Positions 41,122 through 50,366 of a stretch of DNA of 64,000 nt are shown here, piece by piece. The notes beneath the pieces were generated by a model. It had not been told where the DNA came from. It saw only the letters and a program-made list of their open reading frames with translations, and made no database searches. Position 1 is the stretch's first letter; every line of letters begins with the position of its first letter. Where the stretch lies: the NCBI GenBank assembly GCA_029834535.1, contig JAQMWT010000351.1, positions 186,001 to 250,000 on the forward strand, written 5' to 3'. Both the position numbers and the translations under genes were made by a program. The DNA comes from Chrysophaeum taylorii (lineage: Eukaryota; Sar; Pelagophyceae; Pelagomonadales; Pelagomonadaceae).

Positions 41122-43590
41122 TCAGAACGCTGCTAATCTTTTTCTTAAATCTATCCTTTTTTTTTCTGGCGGCGTGTCCATGGCTCGATCCGTCGTGACC
41201 GAAACCGTTTCGGGGGGGTCCGCAGGAAAAGATGGCGTCGTCCCCGACGTCAACTCTATCGTAAGCTCGTCGTCTGCATTACTCGCGCTGGTCATCGTCT
41301 CGTTCGTCGAATGATCACACGAGCTATCACTGCAGAAATCCATGTCTGGCTCACAGCCAGTTTGGTCGCCAAAGGTCGTCTCTGGAAGGTCCAAAGATAA
41401 GCCGATAGCGTCGAGGGCTTCCTCGTCAAAAACAAACGGTGCGTCGTCCGTGGACGACTCGTCAAGTAGCGTAATCGCGGACACTGGTTCACAAGGTGTA
41501 GCTTCTTCTTCTTCCGAGTCTGAATCGCCTTCCCAGTATCGTGGAGCTTCGAGGTCATCGCTCGAATCTTCGAGTTCATCGCTCAACATCTCCTCATAAA
41601 TCTGTGCTAAAGACCGACGATTGGTCAGCACGTCGTTGGGTGGCTCGTCCATCGGCGGGCGAGCAAGATCTTCGAATGCGGCCGCGGCAAGGGCGTCGGC
41701 TGCGTCGTCGGGGCGGGTGTCCGTGTTCGGGTACACCATCACTCCTAATGGTAACTGTTGACCGCAAGGGGTCGTAAACGCGAGCGTTGCGCTCGAAAAA
41801 CCCAAATTATATTGGTGTCGGCCTCCGTCGTATTCGTCGTCGTGCGATCGGCGTCGTCTGTGCCGGCGCGAACTTCGACTTGGGCTCTTGTTATCTTTGT
41901 CTCTCTCTGGCGTCAGTTCGGCAGGTCCTAGTACCTCTGGATCGTCCCTGTAGGCGACTGGCGCTCCCAAGCCTATCCGAACTGTCTCAATCTTCTCGTC
42001 TATTGGAACATCGACAAATGCGTCGTCTTCTTGACAAAACTCCGACCAAACGTAAATTAACTCTCCGTTGGCGAATAAATCCATGCCTCGGGGTCGGAAT
42101 TGCACTTCTTTCCGCTCTGGCGGTTTCTTCCTCAGGAAACAGTGAGCTCGTATCCATATCGTCGGTACGCTCATCTTCCTCTTATCCATGCTGATCGTCC
42201 CATCCAAATTCGATTCCGGGCGGCAGCTATACTCATCCCTCATGGTATGTTCGGGATCTTTCTTTATCACATAGCCATCATCATATGCAGGCTGAAAATC
42301 TTTGAACTCTTCGTTCGTGAGTAATACGCCAGGGCTTTCACTGAGCTCCAAAGGCAGTTCATGCGTTATAAGATTCTTCGCCTCTTCCGCTTCCGTATTC
42401 ATTTTCTCGGCCGTTTCACTCGGCCTATCATCCACTCCATCGCTTAGAATATCGGCAATCGCCTCGTCACTAAAAGTGTCGGCACACGAAATGTCTGCCA
42501 TCATCAAAGGGAATAAAACATCTGCAAAAACGTCGGCAGTCGGTTCGTCGGGAGGCCCTGCAAAAGAAGAAGGCGTCGTCCCCGACGTCATATCTTTCAA
42601 GAAATGGCCACCAAGGGGCACGTGACGTTCGATGGGCGTGTAAACAGGTGCGCGCTTATCATTCGAGATAGTCATCTGCGACGCATCGTCGATCGATCGT
42701 GGAGACGAAGTGTCATCCACTTGAATGTCCGGAGGTAGACTCATAGCATCGAGCGTAGCAGCGGCGGGCCCGTTCCTTTGGGCGTCATCGGCTGCACGGG
42801 GCTCGTGAATCGGATTCACACATAACTCCGGCGCGTCGTCGAAACCGAGGGTTGTGTCAGCTGACGACAAACCATATCGTGCCACCAACGGTGACACCGG
42901 GTCAGAAGCCGTTGTCGGCTTCGGCCCGTAGTTTAACGACGTTTCTGTCAGGTTCTCCGATTCTGTGGGGATTTTGGTTTGGGTGAGCTCCTTCGACTTA
43001 GATTGCTCTTGCTCGTAGTTTAACGACGTTTCGGTCATCTCGGACGACTCGTCGTCGTCGTCGCGCGGCTTCCTAACTTTCGCTCGCGTTCGAGTGGGCG
43101 GCGGTACCTCCGAGGGTCGGAATTCTCCCTCAAGACTGCTCGCTCGCCTCGAGCGACTTGGCGTGCGCAATTCATCCTTCTCGCGGGTCAACCATCGTAC
43201 TTGCTCGTGTATTTTATCTAATCGAGCGTGTTCGTGCCGCATTTGCTCTTGCATTATTCTTATCTTCTTCTGGTGTAGCCATTCACACCGCATCTCTTCT
43301 TCTATCAGCTGGATGAGGATTTCTTGTGCGCGCTTATTTTCTCGGCGTATCTCGCGTAAATGGGCTTTGTAAAGCTTTGACAACGGTTCATCATCTCGCG
43401 CACGTTCTGGATAGGCTGCCGGTTGTCTCGCCGGCGGCGCCCTCGGCAGTTCATCGCCGTTGTAGTTCAGTTCTTCTTCCTCATCATCATAATCAGTATC
43501 ATCATCATCGTCCCCCTCGCTCGTCTCATCCTGGCGGCTTGGCGGTTCGTCATATCGCGTCTGCTCGACGGCAGCATCATCGTCTTCCAT
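41122..43590 (-). CDS. Gag-like acidic coiled-coil protein of the gypsy element
   Basis: This 822-residue open frame starts MEDDDAAVEQTRYDEPPS and is strongly acidic (EGDDDDDTDYDDEEEE). Residues about 70-150 form a charged heptad-like coiled coil (LREIRRENKRAQEILIQLIE, then HARLDKIHEQVRWL). Later parts contain the repeated phrases ETSLNY (twice) and TSGTTPS (twice). No CCHC zinc knuckle or major homology region is visible, so it is called gag by position and assembly-like coiled coil only. Its length is large for a gypsy gag, and the acidic character is unusual for an RNA-packaging protein. It may hold extra domains that I do not recognise. Confidence 0.6.
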   Translation of the reverse strand: MEDDDAAVEQTRYDEPPSRQDETSEGDDDDDTDYDDEEEELNYNGDELPRAPPARQPAAYPERARDDEPLSKLYKAHLREIRRENKRAQEILIQLIEEEMRCEWLHQKKIRIMQEQMRHEHARLDKIHEQVRWLTREKDELRTPSRSRRASSLEGEFRPSEVPPPTRTRAKVRKPRDDDDESSEMTETSLNYEQEQSKSKELTQTKIPTESENLTETSLNYGPKPTTASDPVSPLVARYGLSSADTTLGFDDAPELCVNPIHEPRAADDAQRNGPAAATLDAMSLPPDIQVDDTSSPRSIDDASQMTISNDKRAPVYTPIERHVPLGGHFLKDMTSGTTPSSFAGPPDEPTADVFADVLFPLMMADISCADTFSDEAIADILSDGVDDRPSETAEKMNTEAEEAKNLITHELPLELSESPGVLLTNEEFKDFQPAYDDGYVIKKDPEHTMRDEYSCRPESNLDGTISMDKRKMSVPTIWIRAHCFLRKKPPERKEVQFRPRGMDLFANGELIYVWSEFCQEDDAFVDVPIDEKIETVRIGLGAPVAYRDDPEVLGPAELTPERDKDNKSPSRSSRRHRRRRSHDDEYDGGRHQYNLGFSSATLAFTTPCGQQLPLGVMVYPNTDTRPDDAADALAAAAFEDLARPPMDEPPNDVLTNRRSLAQIYEEMLSDELEDSSDDLEAPRYWEGDSDSEEEEATPCEPVSAITLLDESSTDDAPFVFDEEALDAIGLSLDLPETTFGDQTGCEPDMDFCSDSSCDHSTNETMTSASNADDELTIELTSGTTPSFPADPPETVSVTTDRAMDTPPEKKRIDLRKRLAAF

Positions 43591-43683
43591 ATCGGCTCTG
43601 GCTCGTTCTAGTCGGCCGAGATCAGAGCGAGTCCAAAATGGTTGAGTCGTCGTCGTTCTCGTGCTCCTTCGACACTGGGACTT

Positions 43684-44004
43684 CTACTCGTCCACGACAC
43701 GCGTAATATCGTCGTTGCGTGCGTCTTCCACCGACAAATCTATCAGTCCGGTGGGCGGCAGAATTCGTCTCTGCCCGGCAATCAATGCCTTATCAGTGAG
43801 TTGCGATCTCACTCCGCTCGCCTGCGGCAGCGGTACCCGGGTTGCGCGTCGGCTAGCACCGAATCGCGCGTCGTCACTTCCGACGACTAACGTATCCGGC
43901 CGGGGGACTTTCCCACGGCAGTGGTCCTTCTGGAATTCCTTGTCGGCGCGCTTGATCAGGGCGCGCACGGCTTGTCCGGACCGTGTAGAGAATGCAAGAT
44001 GCAC
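43684..44004 (-). CDS. Leader open reading frame of the gypsy element
   Basis: A 106-codon frame starts MHLAFSTRSGQAVRALIKRA, 51 bases inside the 5' LTR, and is basic with no known domain. It stops before the gag-like frame. It could be a true N-terminal gag piece separated by a stop, or a chance frame. Confidence 0.35.
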   Translation of the reverse strand: MHLAFSTRSGQAVRALIKRADKEFQKDHCRGKVPRPDTLVVGSDDARFGASRRATRVPLPQASGVRSQLTDKALIAGQRRILPPTGLIDLSVEDARNDDITRVVDE

Positions 44005-44029
44005 TCGTTCGCTGCGACCGATATAGTCG

Positions 44030-44055
44030 CTCGAATCTCGTATTCCTCCACCACC
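44030..44055 (-). other. Candidate primer-binding site of the gypsy element
   Basis: In minus sense the sequence starting two bases inside the 5' LTR reads TGGTGGAGGAATACGAG and continues into TTCGAGC. The TGG start fits a tRNA CCA end, and TTCGAGC resembles the complement of a T-loop, but the tRNA cannot be named from this. Confidence 0.4.
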
Positions 44056-44369
44056 TGTGGCGTAAGGAGAAGTTAGGGGCTACCTGGCGTGCCTTCGAAT
44101 CCTGGCTCGCCGCTCGCGTCCGTGCCCTTGGTGGAGTCACTAGACGAGGATGGCCGTTCTCCCGCCACACAACCACAAACAACTTCCGTGCCTGGTCCTC
44201 ACAACTTGAGGATCGGCTGTTGCTTTATGATTAAGAACACTTGAATCACAGAAATCAGGGAAGATGATGTCATATAGAAAACTGACATCATCAGAACGGA
44301 GTAGGGTGCCCGTGATAAGGGGGGCCCTAGAAGAGGGGTAAGCCTTAGGAGGCGGGAGTTGCCGCCACA
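44056..44369 (-). repeat. 5' LTR of the gypsy element
   Basis: 314 bp partner of 34160-34473. About five substitutions were seen by eye. Confidence 0.95.
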
Positions 44370-44656
44370 AGTGCGTTGACAACGCCGTTGTGTGTGGGGG
44401 TATGAGGGATGCCTGCCTGGAAGGCTGATGTGGGTATACTCAGGTTGTTGTTGTCACCCTCATCGAGCAGCCAAATCTCAGAGGCCTCCGCCCTCTCTTT
44501 ACCACTAATCCCCAATGCCTCTCGGCAAGCATCCTTTAGGCGAGTTCGGCGGCGCGAACAACCACCACCGCGATGTTCTGTCCTTCGCCGCGACCATCGA
44601 AGAACACCAGGGCTCTATCGAAGAAGAACAGCAGAACCGGAAAAACGGCTCTCTCT
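44370..44656. other. Short flank between gypsy 5' LTR and EF-hand gene
   Basis: This is the presumed 3' untranslated region of the EF-hand gene. It carries no motif I recognise. Confidence 0.4.
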
Positions 44657-45553
44657 CTAGCAAGCGGCGAGGAAAGCCCGGATAGAGACGCGGTGCGAGG
44701 CGGCCCACCGGACGACGAAGTCCTTGAGCTCGGCTTCTTGGATGGTACCGTCTCCGTCTCCGTCGATCTGCACCCTAAACTTGTCGCGGCCCGCCTTGTC
44801 CAACTCGTCCTCCTCGATCCCGAAGTGGCGGGCGAATGCGGCAACGAAAGCATCGTTCCACTCGATCGAGGCGCGCTTCTTCAACCCGAGTTCCTTTTTG
44901 AGTCCCTCGTAAACGGAGGCGGCGTCGCCAACGAGGAACGTACGGAACTCGCCGAGGACAGTCACGTAGTTAGTCTTCTGGTGCGGCGGATCGAAGGAAA
45001 AGTAGACGAAGCCTCCGCTCTTGCGGTTGTTGAACAGGCACGAAATCTCAAACATTTCTGGGGCCGTCTCCTTGAAGTAGTCGTACTCGCCGTCCCCGCT
45101 AAAGGTGTGCGACAGAAGCTTGGAAAAGTCTGAGACGCCGCCGGTGGGGGTGACACCGTGGGTCTCGAGTCTTTGGAGCCTGCCGTGGCTCTCGTCCGCG
45201 GCAAAATCCGAGCCGATCAAGATGGCGGCGCCAGCGCGATTGTTGCTCGCTCCGCCGGCGAAGCGCCCGCTCGACAACATGCATACGTAGTCGCGGTCCT
45301 TGATTCGCGCCGTCATGGCCACGCACGCTTGCGACGCGTACGACGACACGGTGCCGAGCGAGAGCGAGGCGTAGACGTAGGGTCCCGACGTCAGCTCGAC
45401 GTTATAAAAAACGCGTTCACCCGCTTCGACGCCGGTTCGGCACTTATGCTCCATCTCCTCGCTCACTTTGCGAAACCGACCGCATCCCGCGGTCGCTGCC
45501 TTGTGCTGGAGCACAAGGCCGTCGACGTTGTTCGTGATCACCACCTTATACAT
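44657..45553 (-). CDS. EF-hand calcium-binding domain protein of unknown function
   Basis: The 298-residue product has one clear EF-hand loop near the C-terminus: DGDGDGTIQEAE (264-275), with acids at loop positions 1, 3, 5 and 12, Gly at 6 and Ile at 8, followed by a helix (LKDFVVRWA). A weaker partner may lie at 245-262. The first 230 residues form a mixed alpha/beta region with repeated Tyr and Gly (TSGPYVYASLSLGTVSSYAS) that I cannot assign. The start was set at MYKVVITNNV (45553); the frame also opens upstream, but that part is Helitron-derived minisatellite. The frame is clean and GC-rich, unlike its neighbours. The Helitron 3' end lies about 17 bp upstream of the ATG and a gypsy LTR about 290 bp downstream of the stop. 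Confidence 0.72.
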   Translation of the reverse strand: MYKVVITNNVDGLVLQHKAATAGCGRFRKVSEEMEHKCRTGVEAGERVFYNVELTSGPYVYASLSLGTVSSYASQACVAMTARIKDRDYVCMLSSGRFAGGASNNRAGAAILIGSDFAADESHGRLQRLETHGVTPTGGVSDFSKLLSHTFSGDGEYDYFKETAPEMFEISCLFNNRKSGGFVYFSFDPPHQKTNYVTVLGEFRTFLVGDAASVYEGLKKELGLKKRASIEWNDAFVAAFARHFGIEEDELDKAGRDKFRVQIDGDGDGTIQEAELKDFVVRWAASHRVSIRAFLAAC

Positions 45554-45570
45554 AACTAAACTTAGTATAT

Positions 45571-46480
45571 ACAAGTGCAGGCCAGTAAGTTCACCTAGCC
45601 CCAATCTCTAACCCTAGTAAGTTCGGCGTAAACCCACTCGTGCTCACACCCACACACCCCACTCTCATTTGAGCTCGTCGCTCTCACCCCCGCCAACCCA
45701 AGCTGCTTTGATCCGCACGCGCCGCCAACCCTTGAGTTTACTCTAAACACCCCAGTAAGTTCACCTGGTCCCAGTTAGTTCACCTGGTCCCAGTAAGTTC
45801 ACCTGGTCACTAAGCTCACCTAGTCCCAATCTCAAACCCCAGTAAGTTCACCTGGTCCCAGTAAGTTCACCTATAGTGCGCGTGTAGACGCCGGGAGGGG
45901 GCTTATCGGTATTGCGCAGCACGTGTGAGGTAGGGTGGAGTCGTCGACCCAGAAGAGGATATCCTCGGGGTTGCCGATCGACAGAGAGCCACGTAGAGCT
46001 GGACGTGGCAGAAGACGGGCTTCGCCAAGAGGACGCCGACCTCGCGGGGCGTCTGGCCCTGGCTCTTGTCGATCGTTTGGCGTCGGCGGGCCTTAAGGGA
46101 TACAGGTTGGAGGAGCCTCGGCGACACCACACGATCAATCACGTATCTGGTACCGTTGCAGTGGCCGTGCGACGGGTCGAGGTTGCGAAGACTTTAAGCT
46201 CGCGATCAAAGTCAGCATGCCGTTGGTTGTCAGGGAGTTCAAAACTCGACTGTAAAGAGCGAGGCGTCGGCTTCCGACCCAACCTAGTCGGCCGAAAAGA
46301 ACTCCGACGCCTCGTCTCCGGGAAAAAAAAGGCCGCGGTCATGCGCGCGTTGTCAGCATCGACAACATCGTTTCGACGGGGCGTGAGAATGGCGCGCCGA
46401 AAGAGCCGCCGCGGGTCGTGGAAATAGTCTGCGAGGTCGCCGTAGACGGCTTGGAGGATCACTGTCTGGTTCTCGCACCT
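45571..46480 (-). mobile_element. Helitron remnant 1: PIF1-like helicase C-terminus and 3' end
   Basis: Minus-strand fragments in shifting frames read ILQAVYGDLADYFHDPRRLF, RRAILTPRRNDVVDADNARM, then KSQGQTPREVGVLLAKPVF and a LYVAL segment. These match the Helitron PIF1-type helicase (A-I-L-x-P-x-N, K-S-Q-G-Q-T, Q-L-Y-V-A-L-S-R motifs). Frameshifts and stops make it a pseudogene. Downstream comes a minisatellite with AGTAAGTTCACCTGG units, ending at ACAAGTGCAG (45571-45580). The same unit occurs at 55271-56283 and inverted at 61792-62803. Confidence 0.78.
45581..45880. repeat. Helitron-linked minisatellite (CCAGTAAGTTCACCTGGT)
   Basis: About eight units of 17-19 bp in two blocks, separated by about 150 bp of unique-looking sequence that is itself shared with 55.4 kb. 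Confidence 0.88.
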
Positions 46481-46631
46481 ACATGATCCTTACTCTCGCG
46501 CCTACCTGATCCTTACCCTAAATCGAGGGACAAACAGACAAACAGACAAAGAGACAAACAGACAAACATCTGTCGATTAGTAGTTAGGATTTTTTTTTTT
46601 GGGGGTCGTCGTCGTCGTCACAATGACTTAG
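46481..46631. other. Short spacer with GACAAACA repeat
   Basis: GACAAACA-type units lie at 46528-46568, followed by ATCTGTCGATTAGTAGTTA, which also occurs at 56509. The same layout upstream of two Helitron remnants suggests it is part of the element. Confidence 0.5.
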
Positions 46632-46727
46632 TGTGAGGAAGCTATGACACTTACCCCTGCACCACGTATCTAGTTTCCCTACGTCATTCCCTTATCGCGA
46701 GTCTAACGCCCCATTCCAGTTGTAACA
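46632..46727 (+). repeat. 5' LTR of copia D
   Basis: 96 bp, TGTGAGGAAGC to TTGTAACA. Confidence 0.92.
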
Positions 46728-46736
46728 TGGTAGCAG
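46728..46736 (+). other. Primer-binding site of copia D
   Basis: TGGTAGCAG directly after the LTR. Confidence 0.7.
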
Positions 46737-46838
46737 GTGCAGCGTTCGTTCGTTCCGATCGAACCTGTGCTTGACTTCGTGGCGACTCCTCCTCGGCTTC
46801 AGTTCATTGCTACGTGTTCGGTTCGTTATCGTCTAACA

Positions 46839-47563
46839 TGTCCTCGATCGAAATTAAAGATAGCAAGCTTTCGCAAAAACAAACTTGATGCCTTCAGTGG
46901 TGAGCGACATCTTTTTCATCAATGGACCCGGCGCCTGGAAAACATGATCATTTCCACCGGTGATCGCATTATCTTGACCAATGACACTTGGACTAGCATT
47001 TCCGCCTCTGGCTGCTCTGAAGAAGAATCTGGTGTTAAGCAGCAACATTGGTACTCTGCACTGTTCATGGCGCTACCAATGCATGATACTGATCGTGCGG
47101 ATATCCGTGAAAACCGCGATATGGACTTCACGCGGCTTTACAAGCGCATTACCGACATTTACATGGGCCATGGAGATCGTGTCGCTCAGTCTGCAATTGC
47201 TTCCTTGCATTCCTTGGTATGCAACAATATCGATGAACTTGAGTCTTTTCTCAACAAGTTCATCACTGGTGTTCAAGTTGCTCGGCATCATCAAGATTTC
47301 CCTGACACTCTTGCATTGCAATTGCTTCAGACGAAAATCCGCGACTCGATCTTGTCTAAGGATCTCATTGCACTTGACCCTAAACTGCGCACATATGATG
47401 GTTTCGTTGATCGCCTCAGCAGTAAGGTTTTCGATTATCTTCAGAGACCAGGTCTGCGCTTGTCCATGCTACGTTCCGTGAAAGTCCCCGCCATCGTGAA
47501 CGTTGCAGCTTTTGCGGTCGTACCAACCATCCTTCTGATAAATGCCTTCATCGCCTCAATGCT
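46839..47563 (+). pseudogene. Copia D gag N-terminal region
   Basis: The start MSSIEIKDSKLSQK is present at 46839, but a 4-base insertion (extra CAAA near 46880) shifts the frame. The rest of the gag core (LDAFSGERHLFHQWTRRLEN to KVFDYLQ) is open in the 46737-48266 frame, which then leaves frame near 47450. Confidence 0.85.
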
Positions 47564-49384
47564 TTGCGCTCCCAACAACGTTCTACATCTTTTCGCCCAT
47601 CTTTCCGTAACCGACCTTCGTCTTCATTTTCCCGTGGTTTCCATCGCAAGCGCCCACGCCCTACTGACCTTTGTCACTTTTGTGGTATTCCTGGCCATCA
47701 CCAGAAAGATTGTCGTAAGCGCCAGCGCTATTTGCTCTCACAAGCCACCGCCCGCCCTCGCCCTCGGCCTCAATTCCCACCTCGGTCCAATCCCCGATAC
47801 CCACCTCGGTCCAATCCCCAATACCCACCTCGGCTCCATCCACCATTCTACCAAAACTATCTTTCCGCCCCCATCCCACTCTTGCCTCCATCTCAACCCT
47901 CTCCGCCGCTTCTTGCTTTGCCACCCTCCACCACACCCCCTGTCCCGCCTTCCACTGCCATCTCCCCTCCGGACCCATCTCTTTCTGCACCCACCTACCC
48001 GTCTTTCAATTACCATCTTCTTTCTATATCCCCCTCCATTCATCAAGTTCTTTCCTCCACCAATGCTCTTACCGCTCCGCTCACCGCTCCTGAGCGCGAC
48101 TACCTGCACAGCAACAACCTTCGCCTCGTCGTCTACGATACCGGCGCAAACGTCAATCTCTTCAATTCTTCAGCTGGTTTCACTGACCTTGACAATACTC
48201 AGCAGCACTCCATCACTTCTGCACTCGGCACTGGCTCTGTTTCTGGTTCCGGCACTGCTCACTTAACGTTTCCTTCAATTGGTCCTCTCGACAATCGTGG
48301 TCTTCCTTCTCCTCCACCTACTCTTTCCGCCCCTCATGGTATCCATGTCGCGTTCCCGCATACCCTCATTTCTCCTGGCCTTGGTGACAAACGGGTTCTT
48401 TCGGATCATGCCCTTGAGCAAGTTGGTTATGATTGCCACACAATTCAGGCTGTTGGCCCTGCTCATCCGCAACGCATTTTACGTCACCGCCAAACGCATC
48501 ACGTTATTCCCCTGCTTCGTCGCTGTGGTCTTCTTTTGATCGTCTGTTGGATCGGCAATACGACCGCTGCGCCCAACGCGGACTTCGTTTCACCTTTTGT
48601 GGCATTTTCTCCTTGCCCTCGCGTCCATGACTCTTGTGCGTTTTCCGCTGTGTCTCAACGCACTCACCTTACCTTCGACCTTTGGCATGCTCGTCTTGGT
48701 CACTACAGTCCCTCTTATATCCGACGTTTGTCTTCTCTCGCTGTTGGCGCACCGCTTTTCCCGAGCTCCGCGTCTCTTTCTTTTTGTCCTGCTTGTGCTC
48801 TATGTAAAATGCATGCTGCGCATGTTGGCCAACGTAAAGCACATGCTTCCACTTCCACTTCGCTTCCTGCCTCCGAGCCTTTGTCTCGTCCACGTGCCGT
48901 TGCGCCCTACCTTATTATCCACGCCGATCTCATGTTTGCAGGCGCCCCATCCTTCATTTATCAAGACCGAGCGGTCCTCGCGTTTGTCGATGATCATACG
49001 CGCCGCCGCACACGTTACTTTGCTCCACGACGCGACGCACTTACGAACGCTCGTCAACTCGAACTTTTTCTGTCTACCGTGGTTCGCCCATTTGGATATC
49101 GCATTGCCCTCATCTACACCGATCGTGACCGCTCTCTTAAGGGCCCATTCGAAACCTTCTGTCTGGGCAACAACATCGCTCTCAAACGTGCTCCTGCAGC
49201 TCAGTCCAAAACTTCACAGGCGCACGCTTTTTCTGGTGTTGTGGAACGCTCTCATCGCGCTGATATTACTCGCACTCTTTTGGCGCATGCGCACCGTCCA
49301 CCTGATTTTTGGCGTTGGGCCATGGAAACGGCTGACTTCATCTTTGAGCGCATGCCAAACGCGCCTCTAACCCTGGATATATGA
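47564..49384 (+). CDS. Copia D gag zinc knuckle - protease - integrase
   Basis: This 606-codon open frame carries a CCHC zinc knuckle (CHFCGIPGHHQKDC, 37-50), a Pro-rich linker (60-150) and the aspartic protease DTGA loop at 192-195. The integrase zinc residues are WHARLGH (374-380) and CPAC (408-411). All three integrase catalytic acids are present: Asp454 (IHADL), Asp520 (YTDRD) and Glu561 (GVVERSHR), so protease and integrase look functional. The frame ends at TLDI just as the next frame (49381) starts, a small shift relative to the family sequence. Gag N-terminal codons lie in another frame. Confidence 0.88.
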   Translation: MRSQQRSTSFRPSFRNRPSSSFSRGFHRKRPRPTDLCHFCGIPGHHQKDCRKRQRYLLSQATARPRPRPQFPPRSNPRYPPRSNPQYPPRLHPPFYQNYLSAPIPLLPPSQPSPPLLALPPSTTPPVPPSTAISPPDPSLSAPTYPSFNYHLLSISPSIHQVLSSTNALTAPLTAPERDYLHSNNLRLVVYDTGANVNLFNSSAGFTDLDNTQQHSITSALGTGSVSGSGTAHLTFPSIGPLDNRGLPSPPPTLSAPHGIHVAFPHTLISPGLGDKRVLSDHALEQVGYDCHTIQAVGPAHPQRILRHRQTHHVIPLLRRCGLLLIVCWIGNTTAAPNADFVSPFVAFSPCPRVHDSCAFSAVSQRTHLTFDLWHARLGHYSPSYIRRLSSLAVGAPLFPSSASLSFCPACALCKMHAAHVGQRKAHASTSTSLPASEPLSRPRAVAPYLIIHADLMFAGAPSFIYQDRAVLAFVDDHTRRRTRYFAPRRDALTNARQLELFLSTVVRPFGYRIALIYTDRDRSLKGPFETFCLGNNIALKRAPAAQSKTSQAHAFSGVVERSHRADITRTLLAHAHRPPDFWRWAMETADFIFERMPNAPLTLDI

Positions 49385-50366
49385 CGCCATATGAAATGAT
49401 ACATGAAACTCTCCCCCGTGTCGATTTTCTTCGTGTTTGGGGCTGTCCTGCTGCAATTCTTACTGGCGACAAATGGCCTACCAAAGCTATAACAGGTATC
49501 TTCATTGGGTATCCCTCTGGAGGCCCTGGATATCGCACATTGCTTCAACGCACCACTGGTCCCGTCATCCACACCTCGATTGACGTTGTTTTTGACGAAA
49601 ATTTTGCTCTGCGTAAGTCTCTGTCCTCTCAACCCCTTCCTCCGCCTCTTGTGGATTCTCGTCTTCCTGACTTATTATTTTATTACGACCCTCGTTTATC
49701 TTCCGCAGTTGCTCCCTTGTCTTCTGTTTGTGATGCTCAGGAGCCGGCCTTATCGGGACTGATCACCCCTGAAACAATACCACAACCGTCAACGGACAAT
49801 ACGAAACGTGCACCATTACGTCGAGCCAAACGGGGCCGACCGCGCAAAGTCGACCAAAGCGCATTACAACAACCAACAAACTTTCACACTGGCGTTTGTC
49901 AACAACGCAATGTTACTGGCGTTTGTCAACAACGCAATGTCGATTCTGATTCATCCTGTCACAATGTCGATTCTGTTTCCTCTGTCGCTTCTGTTTCCTC
50001 CTGTAACTCTTTTTGTGTCTCTTATGCTAGCTTTCGTTTGTTAGTTCATTATGTCTTCCTTCCCCTTTGTTTAGCTAACACTCTTGTTGATCCCCATGCA
50101 CATGTTTATTACTCTGCTTCCGAAGAAACCTCTCAGTATTCATACATTGACGAGACCACAGTTACTTCCACTCATTTACGTGAGGCTTTCGCTCAGACCA
50201 ATCCTGAGCGTCCTGGCTGGTTGCAAGCCATCGCCAAAGAGTATCACTCCCTTGGTCAGCTTGGTTGCTGGGATGTTGTTCGCCTTCCTTCGACTTTTTC
50301 TGGCAACATTTGTACCCTCAAGTGGATCCTCCGGAAGAAGTATGACTCTGGCCGCTTCAAATCGTA
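49381..50366 (+). pseudogene. Copia D integrase tail - linker - reverse transcriptase start
   Basis: This frame runs from YEMIHETLPRVDFLRVWGCP through DVVFDENFALRK and a linker that contains a duplicated segment (GVCQQRNV twice, bases 49893-49940). The RT start HLREAFAQTNPERPGW leads to LRKKYDSGRFKSY, where it is cut by the junction with MULE sequence. The polymerase active site and RNase H are absent. Confidence 0.87.

Larger units (their letters stand above)
34160..44369 (-). mobile_element. Ty3/gypsy LTR retrotransposon encoding a cytosine-5 DNA methyltransferase
   Basis: This 10.2 kb element has 314 bp LTRs (TGTGGCG...CGCCACA) at both ends. The flanks are GGTGC (34155-34159) and AGTGC (44370-44374), a 5 bp target duplication with one mismatch. 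Order in minus sense is leader frame, acidic coiled-coil gag-like protein, aspartic protease, C5 DNA methyltransferase, reverse transcriptase, RNase H, integrase. RT before integrase is the gypsy order. The LTRs differ by about five bases by eye, so the insertion is fairly young. Pol carries two nonsense codons and a frameshift, but gag, protease and methyltransferase frames are open over their full length. Confidence 0.93.
46632..50366 (+). mobile_element. Ty1/copia LTR retrotransposon, copy D (3'-truncated)
   Basis: The 5' LTR is at 46632-46727 and the primer-binding site follows. The element is collinear with copies A and B through gag, protease, integrase and the start of RT. It then stops abruptly at RFKSY (CAAATCGTAC, 50358-50367), where MULE sequence begins. 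There is no 3' LTR. This copy has the most complete integrase in the window. Confidence 0.92.
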
